Below are positions 56,206 through 64,000 of a stretch of 64,000 nt of DNA, piece after piece. This stretch comes from Evansella caseinilytica. Its GTDB lineage: Bacteria > Bacillota > Bacilli > Bacillales > Salisediminibacteriaceae. Each line of letters opens with the position of its first letter. Position 1 is the first letter of the stretch. The notes under the pieces were generated by a model, which had not been told where the DNA came from, ran no database searches, and worked only from the letters and a program-made list of their open reading frames with translations. Position numbers and translations under genes: made by a program. The stretch lies in NCBI RefSeq assembly GCF_900107275.1, contig NZ_FNPI01000010.1, positions 1 through 64,000 of the forward strand, written 5' to 3'.

Positions 56206-56249
56206 CACGGACCTGGGGTGTGAACTTTTGTTCACACCCCAGGTCCGTG
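56206..56249. repeat. perfect REP-like palindrome, 20-base arms
   Basis: CACGGACCTGGGGTGTGAAC and its exact reverse complement are separated by four bases. The element is adjacent to the protease terminator. It is of the same family as 60051-60090 and half of 50828-50851. Confidence 0.85.
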
Positions 56250-56268
56250 AATATTTTATGACGTTTTT

Positions 56269-56314
56269 TTGAAAAACGGTTTTAAATTTTTATGATTAAT
56301 GTTATTATTATAAC
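56269..56314 (+). promoter_or_regulatory. promoter and possible operator of the mannoside operon
   Basis: TTGAAA (56269-56274), a 16-base spacer and TATGAT (56291-56296) make a sigma-A promoter. GTTATTATTATAAC (56301-56314) has GTTAT/ATAAC arms just after the -10 box. More AATAAC repeats follow to 56342. A repressor site for the operon is plausible; the regulator is not in the window. Confidence 0.5.
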
Positions 56315-56413
56315 AAACATAAATAATAACAAAAATAACAAAACTCATTTCTCTTATTAATTTCATCTTTTTTTGGAATCATAATAGGAATAATCATCAA
56401 GGAGGATTTATTT

Positions 56414-57433
56414 ATGAAGAAGAGGACAATTATAGGAAACAGTCTGCCGAATATCCCGTGGCAGGATCGGCCTGAGGGGAACGGGGATATTGTTTGGAGA
56501 CATTCGACAAACCCTGTTATCGATAGAAATCCGCTGCCAAAAGTGGCGCGCATTTTTAACAGTGCCGTGGCTCCATATGGTGATAAGTTTGTAGGGGCTT
56601 TTCGCGTAGAGTATACAAACGGAAAACCCCACCTGCATATCGGTTTCTCTGAAAACGGTTACGAATGGGACATCAATCCAGAGCGGATCGATTGGAAGGA
56701 TGAAGCGGGGAACTCCTATCAGCCGAACTATGCATACGACCCACGGCTTGTAAAAGTGGAAGACGCATATTATATCATCTGGTGTACTGATTTTTACGGC
56801 GCATCTATCGGTCTTGGCATGACGAAGGATTTCAAAACATTTACCCGGTTAGAAAATGCTTTTATACCTTTTAATCGCAATGGTGTTCTTTTTCCGCGGA
56901 AGGTGAATGACAAATACTTCATGCTCAGCCGTCCTAGTGACAGTGGACACACACCGTTCGGCGATATTTTTCTGAGCGAAAGTCCGGATATGATCCACTG
57001 GGGGAGACACCGCCGTGTCATGGCAAAAGGAGGAAGCGGCTGGTGGCAGTCGGTCAAAATCGGCGGCGGCCCGGCACCGATTGAAACAACAGAAGGGTGG
57101 CTTCTCTTTTATCATGGTGTCACCGGCACTTGTAATGGCTTCGTATATAGCATGGGGGCAGCGCTGTTGGATATAAATGAGCCATCCAAAGTACTGTACC
57201 GTACAGAGGATTACATTTTAACACCGGAAAAACCATATGAAACAACTGGATTTGTCGATAATGTCGTGTTCCCGTGTGCAGCGCTTACCGATGCCGATAC
57301 AGGACGAATAACGATTTATTACGGGGCAGCCGATACTTTTACAGCGGTGGCCTATACGCAAGTGGATGAGTTGCTGGAGTATATGAAAAATAACAGTGAG
57401 CTGGTGGATGGTGACGGAGAAACAGGACGCTAG
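56414..57433 (+). CDS. GH130 family glycoside phosphorylase (beta-1,4-mannooligosaccharide type)
   Basis: A 339-residue five-bladed beta-propeller enzyme. HSTNPVIDRNPLPKVARIFNSAVAPYGDKFVGAFRVEY and the conserved NYAYDPRLVKVEDAYYIIWCTDF, PSDSGHTPFGD, GGGPAPIETTEGWLLFYHG and FVDNVVFPCAA motifs belong to GH130 subgroup 2. The Asp of YDPRL is the expected proton donor. It would release mannose-1-phosphate from beta-1,4-mannooligosaccharides. AAGGAGG precedes the ATG. It opens an operon with a 2-epimerase and a second GH130, the known pair for mannobiose breakdown. Confidence 0.93.
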   Translation: MKKRTIIGNSLPNIPWQDRPEGNGDIVWRHSTNPVIDRNPLPKVARIFNSAVAPYGDKFVGAFRVEYTNGKPHLHIGFSENGYEWDINPERIDWKDEAGNSYQPNYAYDPRLVKVEDAYYIIWCTDFYGASIGLGMTKDFKTFTRLENAFIPFNRNGVLFPRKVNDKYFMLSRPSDSGHTPFGDIFLSESPDMIHWGRHRRVMAKGGSGWWQSVKIGGGPAPIETTEGWLLFYHGVTGTCNGFVYSMGAALLDINEPSKVLYRTEDYILTPEKPYETTGFVDNVVFPCAALTDADTGRITIYYGAADTFTAVAYTQVDELLEYMKNNSELVDGDGETGR

Positions 57434-57535
57434 CTTTAAGCAAGGCAACATAAATAAAGAATAACAACCGCCTGTCCGGGGATACCGCTACCTTTCACAT
57501 TATTCGTTCGTAAGCAGAACAGAAAAAACGTAACG

Positions 57536-57585
57536 AGAGATTCACTGGCGATATTTCCCGGACTTTTGAACATTCAAACATCCAT
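57536..57585 (+). repeat. partial family A repeat, copy 8
   Basis: AACGAGAGATTCACTGGCGA and TTTCCCGGACTTTTGAAC match the right end of family A. It lies between the first and second genes of the mannoside operon. Confidence 0.55.
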
Positions 57586-57605
57586 TTATAGAAAGGGTGA
57601 CAGCA

Positions 57606-58820
57606 GTGAGCATCAAATCCCGGCTCCAACAGGCAAGGGAAGAAATTGAGACACATTTGCTTGAGGACATACTGCCTTTTTGGAAAACAAATGTCGTTGA
57701 TCACTTTAGCGATGGCTTTCACGGCTATATTTTTTACGATTTGTCCATCAACCATGAGAGCGAAAAAGGCTGCATTCTGCATTCACGAATTTTATGGGCA
57801 TTTTCAGCCGCGTATATGAAATGGAAGGCAGAGGACGATTTAGCCGTGGCAACACGTGCATTCAACTATATAAAATCTTTTTTTCAGGATCGGGAATACG
57901 GCGGTTTTTACTGGTCGCTTGATCGTGAAGGCAAACCGCTTGAGTCGAAAAAACATATTTACAATCAGGCGTTTGTCATTTATGGCTTGACCGAATATTA
58001 TCGTGCCTCTGGAAATGAAGAGGCGTTGGAAATGGCAAAGGAGCTTTTTCATCTCATCGAAAAGCTCGGCTATGATCGGAAAAACAAAGGCTATTTAGAA
58101 GCCTTTAACCGGGAGTGGAACACGGATGAGGATCTTCGTTTAAGTGCAAAAGATATGAATGTGAAAAAAACGATGAATTCTCACTTACATATTCTTGAAG
58201 CTTATACGAATCTTTATCGTGTTTGGAAGGAGCCGTTGCTGAAGGCAAGATTGGAAGAATTGTTTGATGTTGTGATGGAGAAGGTTTTGAATCAAGAAAC
58301 AGGGCATTATCGATTATTTTTTAACGAAACATGGGAACCGCAGGCAGATATCGTGTCTTATGGTCATGATATTGAGGGCAGTTGGCTGATGACAGAGGCT
58401 GTGGAGGTTCTTGAAGATCGCGAGCGTGCGGAAAAGCTGAAGCCGCTGGCCGTCAAAATGGTTGATGGGTGCGTCAAGGATGGCCTTCAGGAAGACGGTA
58501 GCCTCATTAATGAGAGTGAACACGGTGTCGTCATTGATGCTGATCGCATCTGGTGGGTGCAAGCGGAAAGCATGGTTGGCTTTCTTAACGCGTATCAACT
58601 GACAAACGATGAACGTTACCTTGAGTGTTTTCTTTACTCCTGGCGGTATGTGAAAACCTTCCTTATCGATCCTGATCATGGAGAATGGTACTGGAAGTTA
58701 TCACCGGAAAATGAGGTGGATAAATCGATGCCGATCGTGGAACCGTGGAAAGGTCCTTATCACAATGGCCGCGCTTGCCTGGAATCTATCGAACGATTAA
58801 CGAAAATTTTGACTGATTGA
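57606..58820 (+). CDS. cellobiose/mannobiose 2-epimerase (AGE family)
   Basis: A 404-residue (alpha/alpha)6-barrel enzyme. [65 protein letters not shown] and [19 protein letters not shown] contain the two catalytic histidines and aromatic clamp of cellobiose 2-epimerase rather than GlcNAc epimerase. It would turn beta-1,4-mannobiose into mannosyl-glucose, the substrate of the next enzyme. GTG 57606 has AAAGGGTGAC upstream and is favoured over GTG 57597. Confidence 0.93.
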   Translation: MSIKSRLQQAREEIETHLLEDILPFWKTNVVDHFSDGFHGYIFYDLSINHESEKGCILHSRILWAFSAAYMKWKAEDDLAVATRAFNYIKSFFQDREYGGFYWSLDREGKPLESKKHIYNQAFVIYGLTEYYRASGNEEALEMAKELFHLIEKLGYDRKNKGYLEAFNREWNTDEDLRLSAKDMNVKKTMNSHLHILEAYTNLYRVWKEPLLKARLEELFDVVMEKVLNQETGHYRLFFNETWEPQADIVSYGHDIEGSWLMTEAVEVLEDRERAEKLKPLAVKMVDGCVKDGLQEDGSLINESEHGVVIDADRIWWVQAESMVGFLNAYQLTNDERYLECFLYSWRYVKTFLIDPDHGEWYWKLSPENEVDKSMPIVEPWKGPYHNGRACLESIERLTKILTD

Positions 58821-58837
58821 GAAAGGGGAACAGAGAA

Positions 58838-60040
58838 ATGTCGACGTTTCATCAACGAATGAAGGCAGTGCATAAACAGTATGAGCAGGTAATGAAGCAA
58901 AAAAATGAAAAAGTGTCGGAAAGCAATGGCGTTTATGAGCGCTTTCTTCACCCTGTTTTAACAAAAGAGCATATCCCGCCATTTTGGATGTACGATTACA
59001 ACGAGGAAACAAATCCGCATTTTATGGAGCGTCTTGGTATGAATGCTGTATTCAATCCGGGAGCAATGGAGCTTGACGGGAAATTCTATTTGATTGCCCG
59101 GGTGGAAGGGGTAGATCGGAAATCATTTTTTGCCATCGCAGAGAGCGATAACGGTGTGGATGGCTTTAGATTCTGGGATTATCCGGTTATGCTGCCGGAT
59201 ACTAATCCGGACGAGGTGAATGTTTACGACATGCGGCTTGTCAAGCATGAAGACGGCAATATTTACGGGTTGTTTTGTTCTGAGCGGAAAGATAAAAATG
59301 CCTCGGCCGGAGATTCGTCCAGCGCTGTAGCTCAATGTGGGATCGTGAGAACGAAGGATTTGAAGACGTGGGAAAGGCTGGCCGATTTACAAACAAATTC
59401 GCCGCAGCAGCGTAATGTCGTGCTTCATCCGGAATACATCAATGGAAAGTATGCGTTTTATACCCGGCCGCAGGATGACTTTATTGAAGCAGGAACCGGT
59501 GGAGGAATTGGCTGGGGCCTGTCGGAAAGTATTGAAAATGCCAAGGTTGACGAAGAATTGATCGTTGATCCGAAAGTATATCATACGGTTAAGGAAGTGA
59601 AGAACGGGCAAGGACCGGCGCCGATTAAAACAGAACACGGCTGGCTGCACGTCGCCCATGGGGTTCGCAACACGGCCGCCGGTTTGCGATATGTGCTTTA
59701 TGTGTTTATGTCCGATTTAGCTGAGCCGTGGAAGGTTACTCACCGCCCGGGAGGTTACTTTATCGCACCGGAAGGGATTGAGCGAGTGGGCGATGTATCC
59801 AATGTTGTATTCTGTAACGGTGTGATTGAAAAAGACGGAGAAATTTATATTTATTATGCGTCTTCCGATACGCGTATTCATTTAGCAACGACGACATTAG
59901 ACCGTCTTATCGACTACACTTTGCATACCCCGGAGGATCCGCTGCGTTCATCAGAATGCGTTGAACAGCGTAGGCAATTTATTGAACAAAACCTGGCATT
60001 ATTTGCATCCAACCCGAAAATCGACCCGCGCAAATTGTGA
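58838..60040 (+). CDS. 4-O-beta-D-mannosyl-D-glucose phosphorylase (GH130 subgroup 1)
   Basis: A 400-residue GH130 enzyme, distinct from that at 56414 by its longer N-terminus ([15 protein letters not shown]) and motifs [79 protein letters not shown] and SNVVFCNG. It would split mannosyl-glucose with phosphate into mannose-1-phosphate and glucose. ATG 58838 follows AAAGGGG. The arrangement phosphorylase-epimerase-phosphorylase is the established mannobiose pathway. Confidence 0.94.
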   Translation: MSTFHQRMKAVHKQYEQVMKQKNEKVSESNGVYERFLHPVLTKEHIPPFWMYDYNEETNPHFMERLGMNAVFNPGAMELDGKFYLIARVEGVDRKSFFAIAESDNGVDGFRFWDYPVMLPDTNPDEVNVYDMRLVKHEDGNIYGLFCSERKDKNASAGDSSSAVAQCGIVRTKDLKTWERLADLQTNSPQQRNVVLHPEYINGKYAFYTRPQDDFIEAGTGGGIGWGLSESIENAKVDEELIVDPKVYHTVKEVKNGQGPAPIKTEHGWLHVAHGVRNTAAGLRYVLYVFMSDLAEPWKVTHRPGGYFIAPEGIERVGDVSNVVFCNGVIEKDGEIYIYYASSDTRIHLATTTLDRLIDYTLHTPEDPLRSSECVEQRRQFIEQNLALFASNPKIDPRKL

Positions 60041-60050
60041 CAAAAAAACA

Positions 60051-60090
60051 GGGACATGGGGTGTGAACAAAAGTTCACACCCCATGTCCC
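60051..60090. repeat. perfect REP-like palindrome, 18-base arms
   Basis: GGGACATGGGGTGTGAAC and its exact reverse complement flank four A residues, 10 bases after the phosphorylase stop. It is a sister of 56206-56249 (ACATGG instead of ACCTGG). The 190 bases after it hold no gene; manA probably has its own promoter there. Confidence 0.85.
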
Positions 60091-60287
60091 TAACAAATTT
60101 GTGACAAATAAGCATAGATGTTTTGCTTTTCAAGAGATAAAATGAGTAATAGTGAGTTGGGAAAAGATAAATTGAAACTGCTGAGTATTTTCACAGCCTG
60201 GCTGGGGAACCGCAGGATTAGCAGGATGCGTTTTCGCAGGCAAGAGTCAGTTGGATATAAAGTGAGTTATCTTAGGAGGAGTTGGCA

Positions 60288-61241
60288 ATGAAAGACATTA
60301 TTCATTTAGAACCGGTATTGCAAGAGAAGATTTGGGGCGGCAGCCGACTGAAAACACAATTTCATTACGACATTCTGTCAAGTAAAACCGGGGAATGCTG
60401 GGGGATTTCCGGGCATGCTAATGGAACCAACGTGATAAAAAACGGGGAATATAAAGGAAGAACTTTGAGGGAGCTATGGAAGGAGCATCGTGAATTATTC
60501 GACAATGAACATGGAGAAGAGTTTCCGCTGCTTGTAAAAATAATTGACGCACAGGATGATTTATCTGTACAAGTTCATCCAGATGACGAATATGCTCAAA
60601 AGCATGAAGGCTATGCATATGGTAAAACTGAGTGCTGGTATATATTGGATCGTGAACCGGGAGCCGAGCTTATTCTCGGTCATAATGCACAAACACGGGA
60701 AGAATTGCAGCAACTGGTCGATGCTGAAGAGTGGGATAAGTTGTTCCGGTCAGTACCCGTGGAAAAAGGGGATTTTGTTTATGTTCCCAGCGGAACGGTT
60801 CATGCAATTGGAAAAGGGATCATGATTTTAGAAATTCAGCAAAGCTCCGACATCACTTATCGGTTTTATGATTATGACCGTACAGATGATAACGGAAATC
60901 CGCGCGAACTTCACATTCAAGATTCTGTTGCCTGCTCGATGGTTCCGCATCAGGATCCGGAGCTTGACCGTCTCTTCTGGAAGGAAGAAGGTGCTGTCAT
61001 TGAGCGTTTGATTCAGGAACGTTATTTTACTGTCGATAAATGGGATTTGTCTGGAAAAATTGAGCGGAAAAATACGACGTATCTGCTTATGAGTGTAGTT
61101 GAAGGGAGCGGCTTTGTAAAAACGGAAGCTCACGAGCACAAGTTACATAAAGGGGACCATTTCATTATCCCGTCGACGGTCGCTTCGTACAGTCTCTCAG
61201 GAAAAATGACTGTTATGGTCTCGCAAACAACAAAAGGATAA
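60288..61241 (+). CDS. manA: mannose-6-phosphate isomerase, class I
   Basis: A 317-residue zinc cupin isomerase that links mannose-6-phosphate to fructose-6-phosphate. PVLQEKIWGGSRL, LLVKIIDAQDDLSVQVHPDDEYA (zinc ligands), GKTECWYILD, VPSGTVHAIGKGIMILEIQQSSDITYRFYDYDR are family marks. ATG 60288 follows TAGGAGGAG; TTG 60282 is less likely. The product completes the mannose route if a phosphomannomutase, not in view, converts mannose-1-phosphate. Terminator candidates lie in 61242-61380, but none is clean. Confidence 0.96.
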   Translation: MKDIIHLEPVLQEKIWGGSRLKTQFHYDILSSKTGECWGISGHANGTNVIKNGEYKGRTLRELWKEHRELFDNEHGEEFPLLVKIIDAQDDLSVQVHPDDEYAQKHEGYAYGKTECWYILDREPGAELILGHNAQTREELQQLVDAEEWDKLFRSVPVEKGDFVYVPSGTVHAIGKGIMILEIQQSSDITYRFYDYDRTDDNGNPRELHIQDSVACSMVPHQDPELDRLFWKEEGAVIERLIQERYFTVDKWDLSGKIERKNTTYLLMSVVEGSGFVKTEAHEHKLHKGDHFIIPSTVASYSLSGKMTVMVSQTTKG

Positions 61242-61454
61242 AGGTGACGCTGCCGGAACGAAACATTTGCTGCGGCAATTCGTAAACAGAATTTGTCTTT
61301 TCGCCGACTGAATTTTTGCTGTTGTATTCAGCGAACACTAACGGATTGTCGCAGCTTTTTTATAATGATTGGCAAGTTAAATAATAAATGTCGCAGCAGC
61401 GGTATATGTTATCATTAGCACTTCAATCAAGATTTCCAAACATGATTTCCAAGT

Positions 61455-61703
61455 TCAAAAAATTGTTCGTGAGTCCCGGGAACCAATGGAGCGCAGAAGC
61501 AGCTCATCAGAATTAATATTTTCAAGATGCTTCTCTTCCACACTCCGTTTTAAGTCATCGAGAGCGGATTGTATTGCTTCAGTTTGTTCTTCTTGAGTAA
61601 TATAGTGCTCAACCATATCTTTGACATCACTTTTTTTCATCATCTGCGCTTCTATTTTCGCTAACTTATGCATGACAACTTTTAATAACTCCAGTTCGGT
61701 CAT
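61455..61703 (-). CDS. small charged helical protein, unknown
   Basis: An 82-residue protein (MTELELLKVVMHKLAKIEAQMMKKSDVKDMVEHY...) that is nearly all helix, with no signal or membrane segment. AAGGAAGGG precedes the ATG. It is 41 bases after ssb on the same strand and may be co-transcribed with it. I do not recognise a family. Confidence 0.6.
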   Translation of the reverse strand: MTELELLKVVMHKLAKIEAQMMKKSDVKDMVEHYITQEEQTEAIQSALDDLKRSVEEKHLENINSDELLLRSIGSRDSRTIF

Positions 61704-61744
61704 GAAATCCCTTCCTTCATTACAGTGTGCCTATTTCACTTGCT

Positions 61745-62188
61745 TCATTTTTTTAGATGATTGCCGTCTTGTTCCACTTTTTTTTCTAAGGAGCTTTGTT
61801 TATCAGATTCACGTTCGCGTATTTCCGGAATAGGAACATTCCCAGTAGATTCAGGAATGGAATTGTTCCGTTTCAACTGTAAAAAAGTAATGTTTTCTGC
61901 GATGATTTCAGTTGTGGATACACGCTTGTTTTCTGAGATGTCATAGCTTCTGACGTATACTCTGCCGGAGATGCAGACTAGAGAGCCTTTTGTGCAATAG
62001 TCACCGGATGTCTCGGCGAGTTTTTTCCAAGCTGTACAAGTAATAAAATCAGTATCATAATTCCCTTGGGCGTTTTTAAATGGGCGTCGGACGGCGAGGG
62101 ATATTCTGGTTATAGCGGTGCCCTCTTTTGTTGTATTTACAACAGGATCTTTAACAACCCGGCCGATAAGCATGACTTGATTTAACAA
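61745..62188 (-). CDS. ssbB: single-stranded DNA-binding protein (SsbB-like)
   Basis: A 147-residue OB-fold protein: LNQVMLIGRVVKDPVVNTTKEGTAITRISLAVRRPFKNAQGNYDTDFITCTAWKKLAETSGDYCTKGSLVCISGRVYVRSY. The C-terminus ends NHLKK, lacking the acidic DDDLPF-type tip that partners bind in SsbA, which suggests the competence-type SsbB with an unusually long tail. TTG 62188 is eight bases after AAGGAG, so the GTG at 62197 is rejected. The ribosome site lies inside the last codons of the upstream transposase gene. Confidence 0.88.
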   Translation of the reverse strand: MLNQVMLIGRVVKDPVVNTTKEGTAITRISLAVRRPFKNAQGNYDTDFITCTAWKKLAETSGDYCTKGSLVCISGRVYVRSYDISENKRVSTTEIIAENITFLQLKRNNSIPESTGNVPIPEIRERESDKQSSLEKKVEQDGNHLKK

Positions 62189-62193
62189 ATCAA

Positions 62194-62910
62194 TCACTCC
62201 TTATTTTTTATCAATTTTGCATTGGATTTTTGCAGCAGGGACAGCTTCCACTCTCTGTCGACATATTGTGGATAGTGAAGGTGCAGCGGTGTAGGAAAAA
62301 GCTGGCGCAATCGCTCTTTCGTGAATGCTTTCGGCGGAGAACGCGGGGGTCTGTTTGTCAGTGATGCCGTGCTCCAGTACCTTGGATCGGGATGCATGAA
62401 AAACAAGTTAGCTGGTGCTATGGTGCTGTCCGCTTTCGGATTCTTGTTCACAAAATCTGGAACAATATCAGGTAATGCATAGTGATGGTAACTGCTCCAA
62501 GGATAATGAAATGGGTTACTGCAGATTTTTGCGGCCCTGGGATTGTTGTGAATATAAGCGCTGACGGACATAAATCCGTAGTCGGAGGGGACAGGGTGGC
62601 ATGAATAACGATTTTCAAAGACATGTCCTGAGAGGTTATATTTTTTATTAAACCATGTAGCATAAGCGCCGTTGATGGAGTGCATGATTTTTCTCAAAGG
62701 ACTGTCTTTCGTTCCGATTAATAAATGATAGTGATTTGTCATTAGGCAATAAGCATGAAGATGGTATGGAGAGTAGAGCAAGGTGTCGTTGAGGATAGTG
62801 ATAAATTTTTCGAAATCTCGTTGTTCCAAAAAAATCGGTGTTCGTCTTACACCACGGCTTATCACGTGATAGATGGCACCAGGGTACCACGCACGTTTTG
62901 GTGTCGGCAT
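62194..62910 (-). CDS. REP-associated tyrosine transposase (RAYT, TnpA_REP)
   Basis: A 238-residue Y1 transposase of the domesticated RAYT type. PGAIYHVISRGVRRTPIFLEQRDFEKFITIL, AYCLMTNHYHLLI (HUH pair), SPLRKIMHSINGAYATWFNKKYNLSGHVFENRY with the catalytic tyrosine region, and VSAYIHNNPRAAKI are typical. Such enzymes cut single-stranded DNA at palindromic repeats that they help to spread. ATG 62910 follows AAAGGAGCG; the ORF is open to 63003 without a better start. Its stop lies five bases before the ssb start, so ssb translation could be coupled to it. A tall palindrome lies upstream and REP-like elements lie at 27.4, 50.8, 56.2 and 60.0 kb. Confidence 0.92.
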   Translation of the reverse strand: MPTPKRAWYPGAIYHVISRGVRRTPIFLEQRDFEKFITILNDTLLYSPYHLHAYCLMTNHYHLLIGTKDSPLRKIMHSINGAYATWFNKKYNLSGHVFENRYSCHPVPSDYGFMSVSAYIHNNPRAAKICSNPFHYPWSSYHHYALPDIVPDFVNKNPKADSTIAPANLFFMHPDPRYWSTASLTNRPPRSPPKAFTKERLRQLFPTPLHLHYPQYVDREWKLSLLQKSNAKLIKNKE

Positions 62911-63033
62911 ATGATCGCGCTCCTTTATGAAAATAGTGATGTCCGTAAAAGGCATGCAGTTCATGGTGTTTTGTCTCTTTTTGACAATGGATGCAATCGG
63001 CAAATGAAGTTGAGTTTTGCATGATGATTTTTA

Positions 63034-63070
63034 GATAGCTGTGCTATCTCCTGAAGATAGCACAGCTATC
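63034..63070. repeat. perfect palindrome upstream of the transposase
   Basis: GATAGCTGTGCTATCT and AGATAGCACAGCTATC form a 16-base perfect stem with a five-base loop, 124 bases before the transposase ATG. Each arm carries a GATAGC/GCTATC inner palindrome. It could be a regulatory hairpin or a transposase substrate. Confidence 0.75.
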
Positions 63071-63403
63071 ACTAAGAGATAGAGCAGCTATTATGGCGAA
63101 ATGGCCATTTTGTGTGTAAAAAAGAAAAAAGTGTGAGGATACAACCGGCAGGTCAAAAAAAGTCCAAACAAATTTGTTCGAATAACCGGTAGAATCCAGC
63201 ACACTTTCGAAGGCTGTTACTTACTGCGGAACATACGAGGAAGTTTTTCTATATGTATTTCGGGATGAAGAAATAATCCCGGTACCTCTTGTGGGGCAAG
63301 AGGCGCAATAAGTAACTCTGGATTACATTTGAACGAAGAGAGTTCAGATGCAATTCAGATATTTGGAGTATATTTAGTTGAGGATAAACGTAAATAAATA
63401 AAG

Positions 63404-63516
63404 AATGTTCAAGAAGTCTGGGAAGTCTATTGAGGGCTTCATTTTCGTTGCTGCTGTGGCTTGAACATCTTGTTCTTGCGTTGATTGTTCACTATTTTGA
63501 ACACCCGCTTACACAA
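63404..63516 (+). repeat. degenerate family A repeat, copy 9
   Basis: Begins AATGTTCAAGAAGTCTGGGA and ends ACTATTTTGAACACC. The core GTTGCTGCTGTGG is much changed. No gene lies between 63071 and this element. Confidence 0.45.
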
Positions 63517-63736
63517 AAAGCAGTAAAGAGGTAAAAATTGATCGGCTGTTATGACGTTTCCATTGCAGTGTATTGGCCGAAGTGTTTGGAAGAGTCGCGT
63601 GAAACGTTCGTTAAAGTGAGAAACATTATGCTGACTGACATAGTAAAGTGAAGTGAATTTCGGTTAAGTAAGACAACCTTTCATCCTGATGAGAAGATAA
63701 TGCGATGCGGTAGTAGAAACTATTTAGCTCGACTAG

Positions 63737-63858
63737 GAAGTTCAAAAGTTACGGAAAACACTGCGGCGATTCTCTTCGTTGCGCTGTTTCTCCGCTGCCA
63801 ACGTCTGCTGTACCTCGCCCTTCTTGCCCCTGATTGTCCGACATTTCCAATGTACTTT
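63737..63858 (-). repeat. degenerate family A repeat, copy 10
   Basis: On the plus strand GTTCAAAAGTTACGGAAAAC, GCGGCGATTCTCTTCGTTGC, ACGTCTGCTGTACCTCGCCC and TTCTTGCCCCTGATTGTCC keep the order of an inverted family A copy without the last terminus. The remaining sequence to 64000 has no gene. Confidence 0.5.
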
Positions 63859-64000
63859 TTCATTAAATGTTGAGATTAGGGATTGTTGTCGAAGGTAGGT
63901 TTTGTTTAGAAGAATTTGTCATTCCTGAGCCTAGTCTCATTTTATTTTAAGCACAATAAAAATGCAAGTACAAAAACTATCATTGTCACAAAATGTTCAC

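Overview
The window comes from the chromosome of a motile, endospore-former-type Bacillaceae bacterium. The evidence is the Bacillus-style block yvyE-degS-degU-degV-comFA-comFC-yvyF-flgM-flgN-flgK-flgL-yviE-fliW-csrA-hag-flaG-fliD-fliS-fliT, good Shine-Dalgarno sites with frequent GTG/TTG starts, and sigma-D promoters. No rRNA, tRNA or CRISPR array was found. Species cannot be fixed from the sequence alone.

Layout. 0-10.4 kb is cell-envelope material: two large secreted N-acetylmuramoyl-L-alanine amidases, a decayed galU pseudogene, a polyprenyl-phosphate sugar transferase and a LytR-CpsA-Psr protein. 10.8-13.8 kb holds two degenerate histidine-kinase-like proteins that look like paralogues, flanking an XRE repressor with an operator-like palindrome over a promoter. 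13.9-23.1 kb is the conserved yvyE / degS-degU / degV / comF / yvyF block. 23.6-29.2 kb is the late flagellar operon (anti-sigma factor, chaperone, hook-filament junction proteins, fliW-csrA). 29.6-33.5 kb carries a DegU-like protein with a broken receiver domain, a ComK homologue, flagellin with a CsrA hairpin in its leader, and a small helical protein. 33.8-37.9 kb is a pseudaminic-acid cluster (pseB, pseF-like, pseG, pseC); its synthase pseI lies at 46-47 kb, and pseH and a flagellin glycosyltransferase are not seen. Between them lie rmlB, an AraC regulator with a divergent sugar isomerase/oxidoreductase pair, and a TPM-domain protein followed by PspA. 47.3-50.8 kb returns to the flagellar genes flaG, yjfB-like, fliD, fliS and fliT. 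51.4-56.2 kb is one giant cell-wall subtilisin. 56.4-61.2 kb is a beta-mannooligosaccharide operon (two GH130 phosphorylases, a cellobiose/mannobiose 2-epimerase and manA). 61.4-62.9 kb, on the minus strand, is a REP-associated tyrosine transposase overlapping an ssb gene plus a small hypothetical gene.

How the parts work together. Sigma-D, FlgM, CsrA and FliW control flagellin; DegS/DegU and ComK would set motility, competence and exoenzyme states; the pse genes would supply sugar for filament glycosylation.

The most distinctive feature is the non-coding DNA. At least ten intergenic gaps hold members of interspersed repeat families bounded by GTTCAAAAA/TTTTTGAAC, and several perfect REP-like palindromes sit near the transposase. 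The best candidates for something undescribed are (i) the set of degenerate two-component proteins in competence and motility territory, (ii) the GTTCAAAAA repeat families, and (iii) the transposase-palindrome-ssb arrangement.
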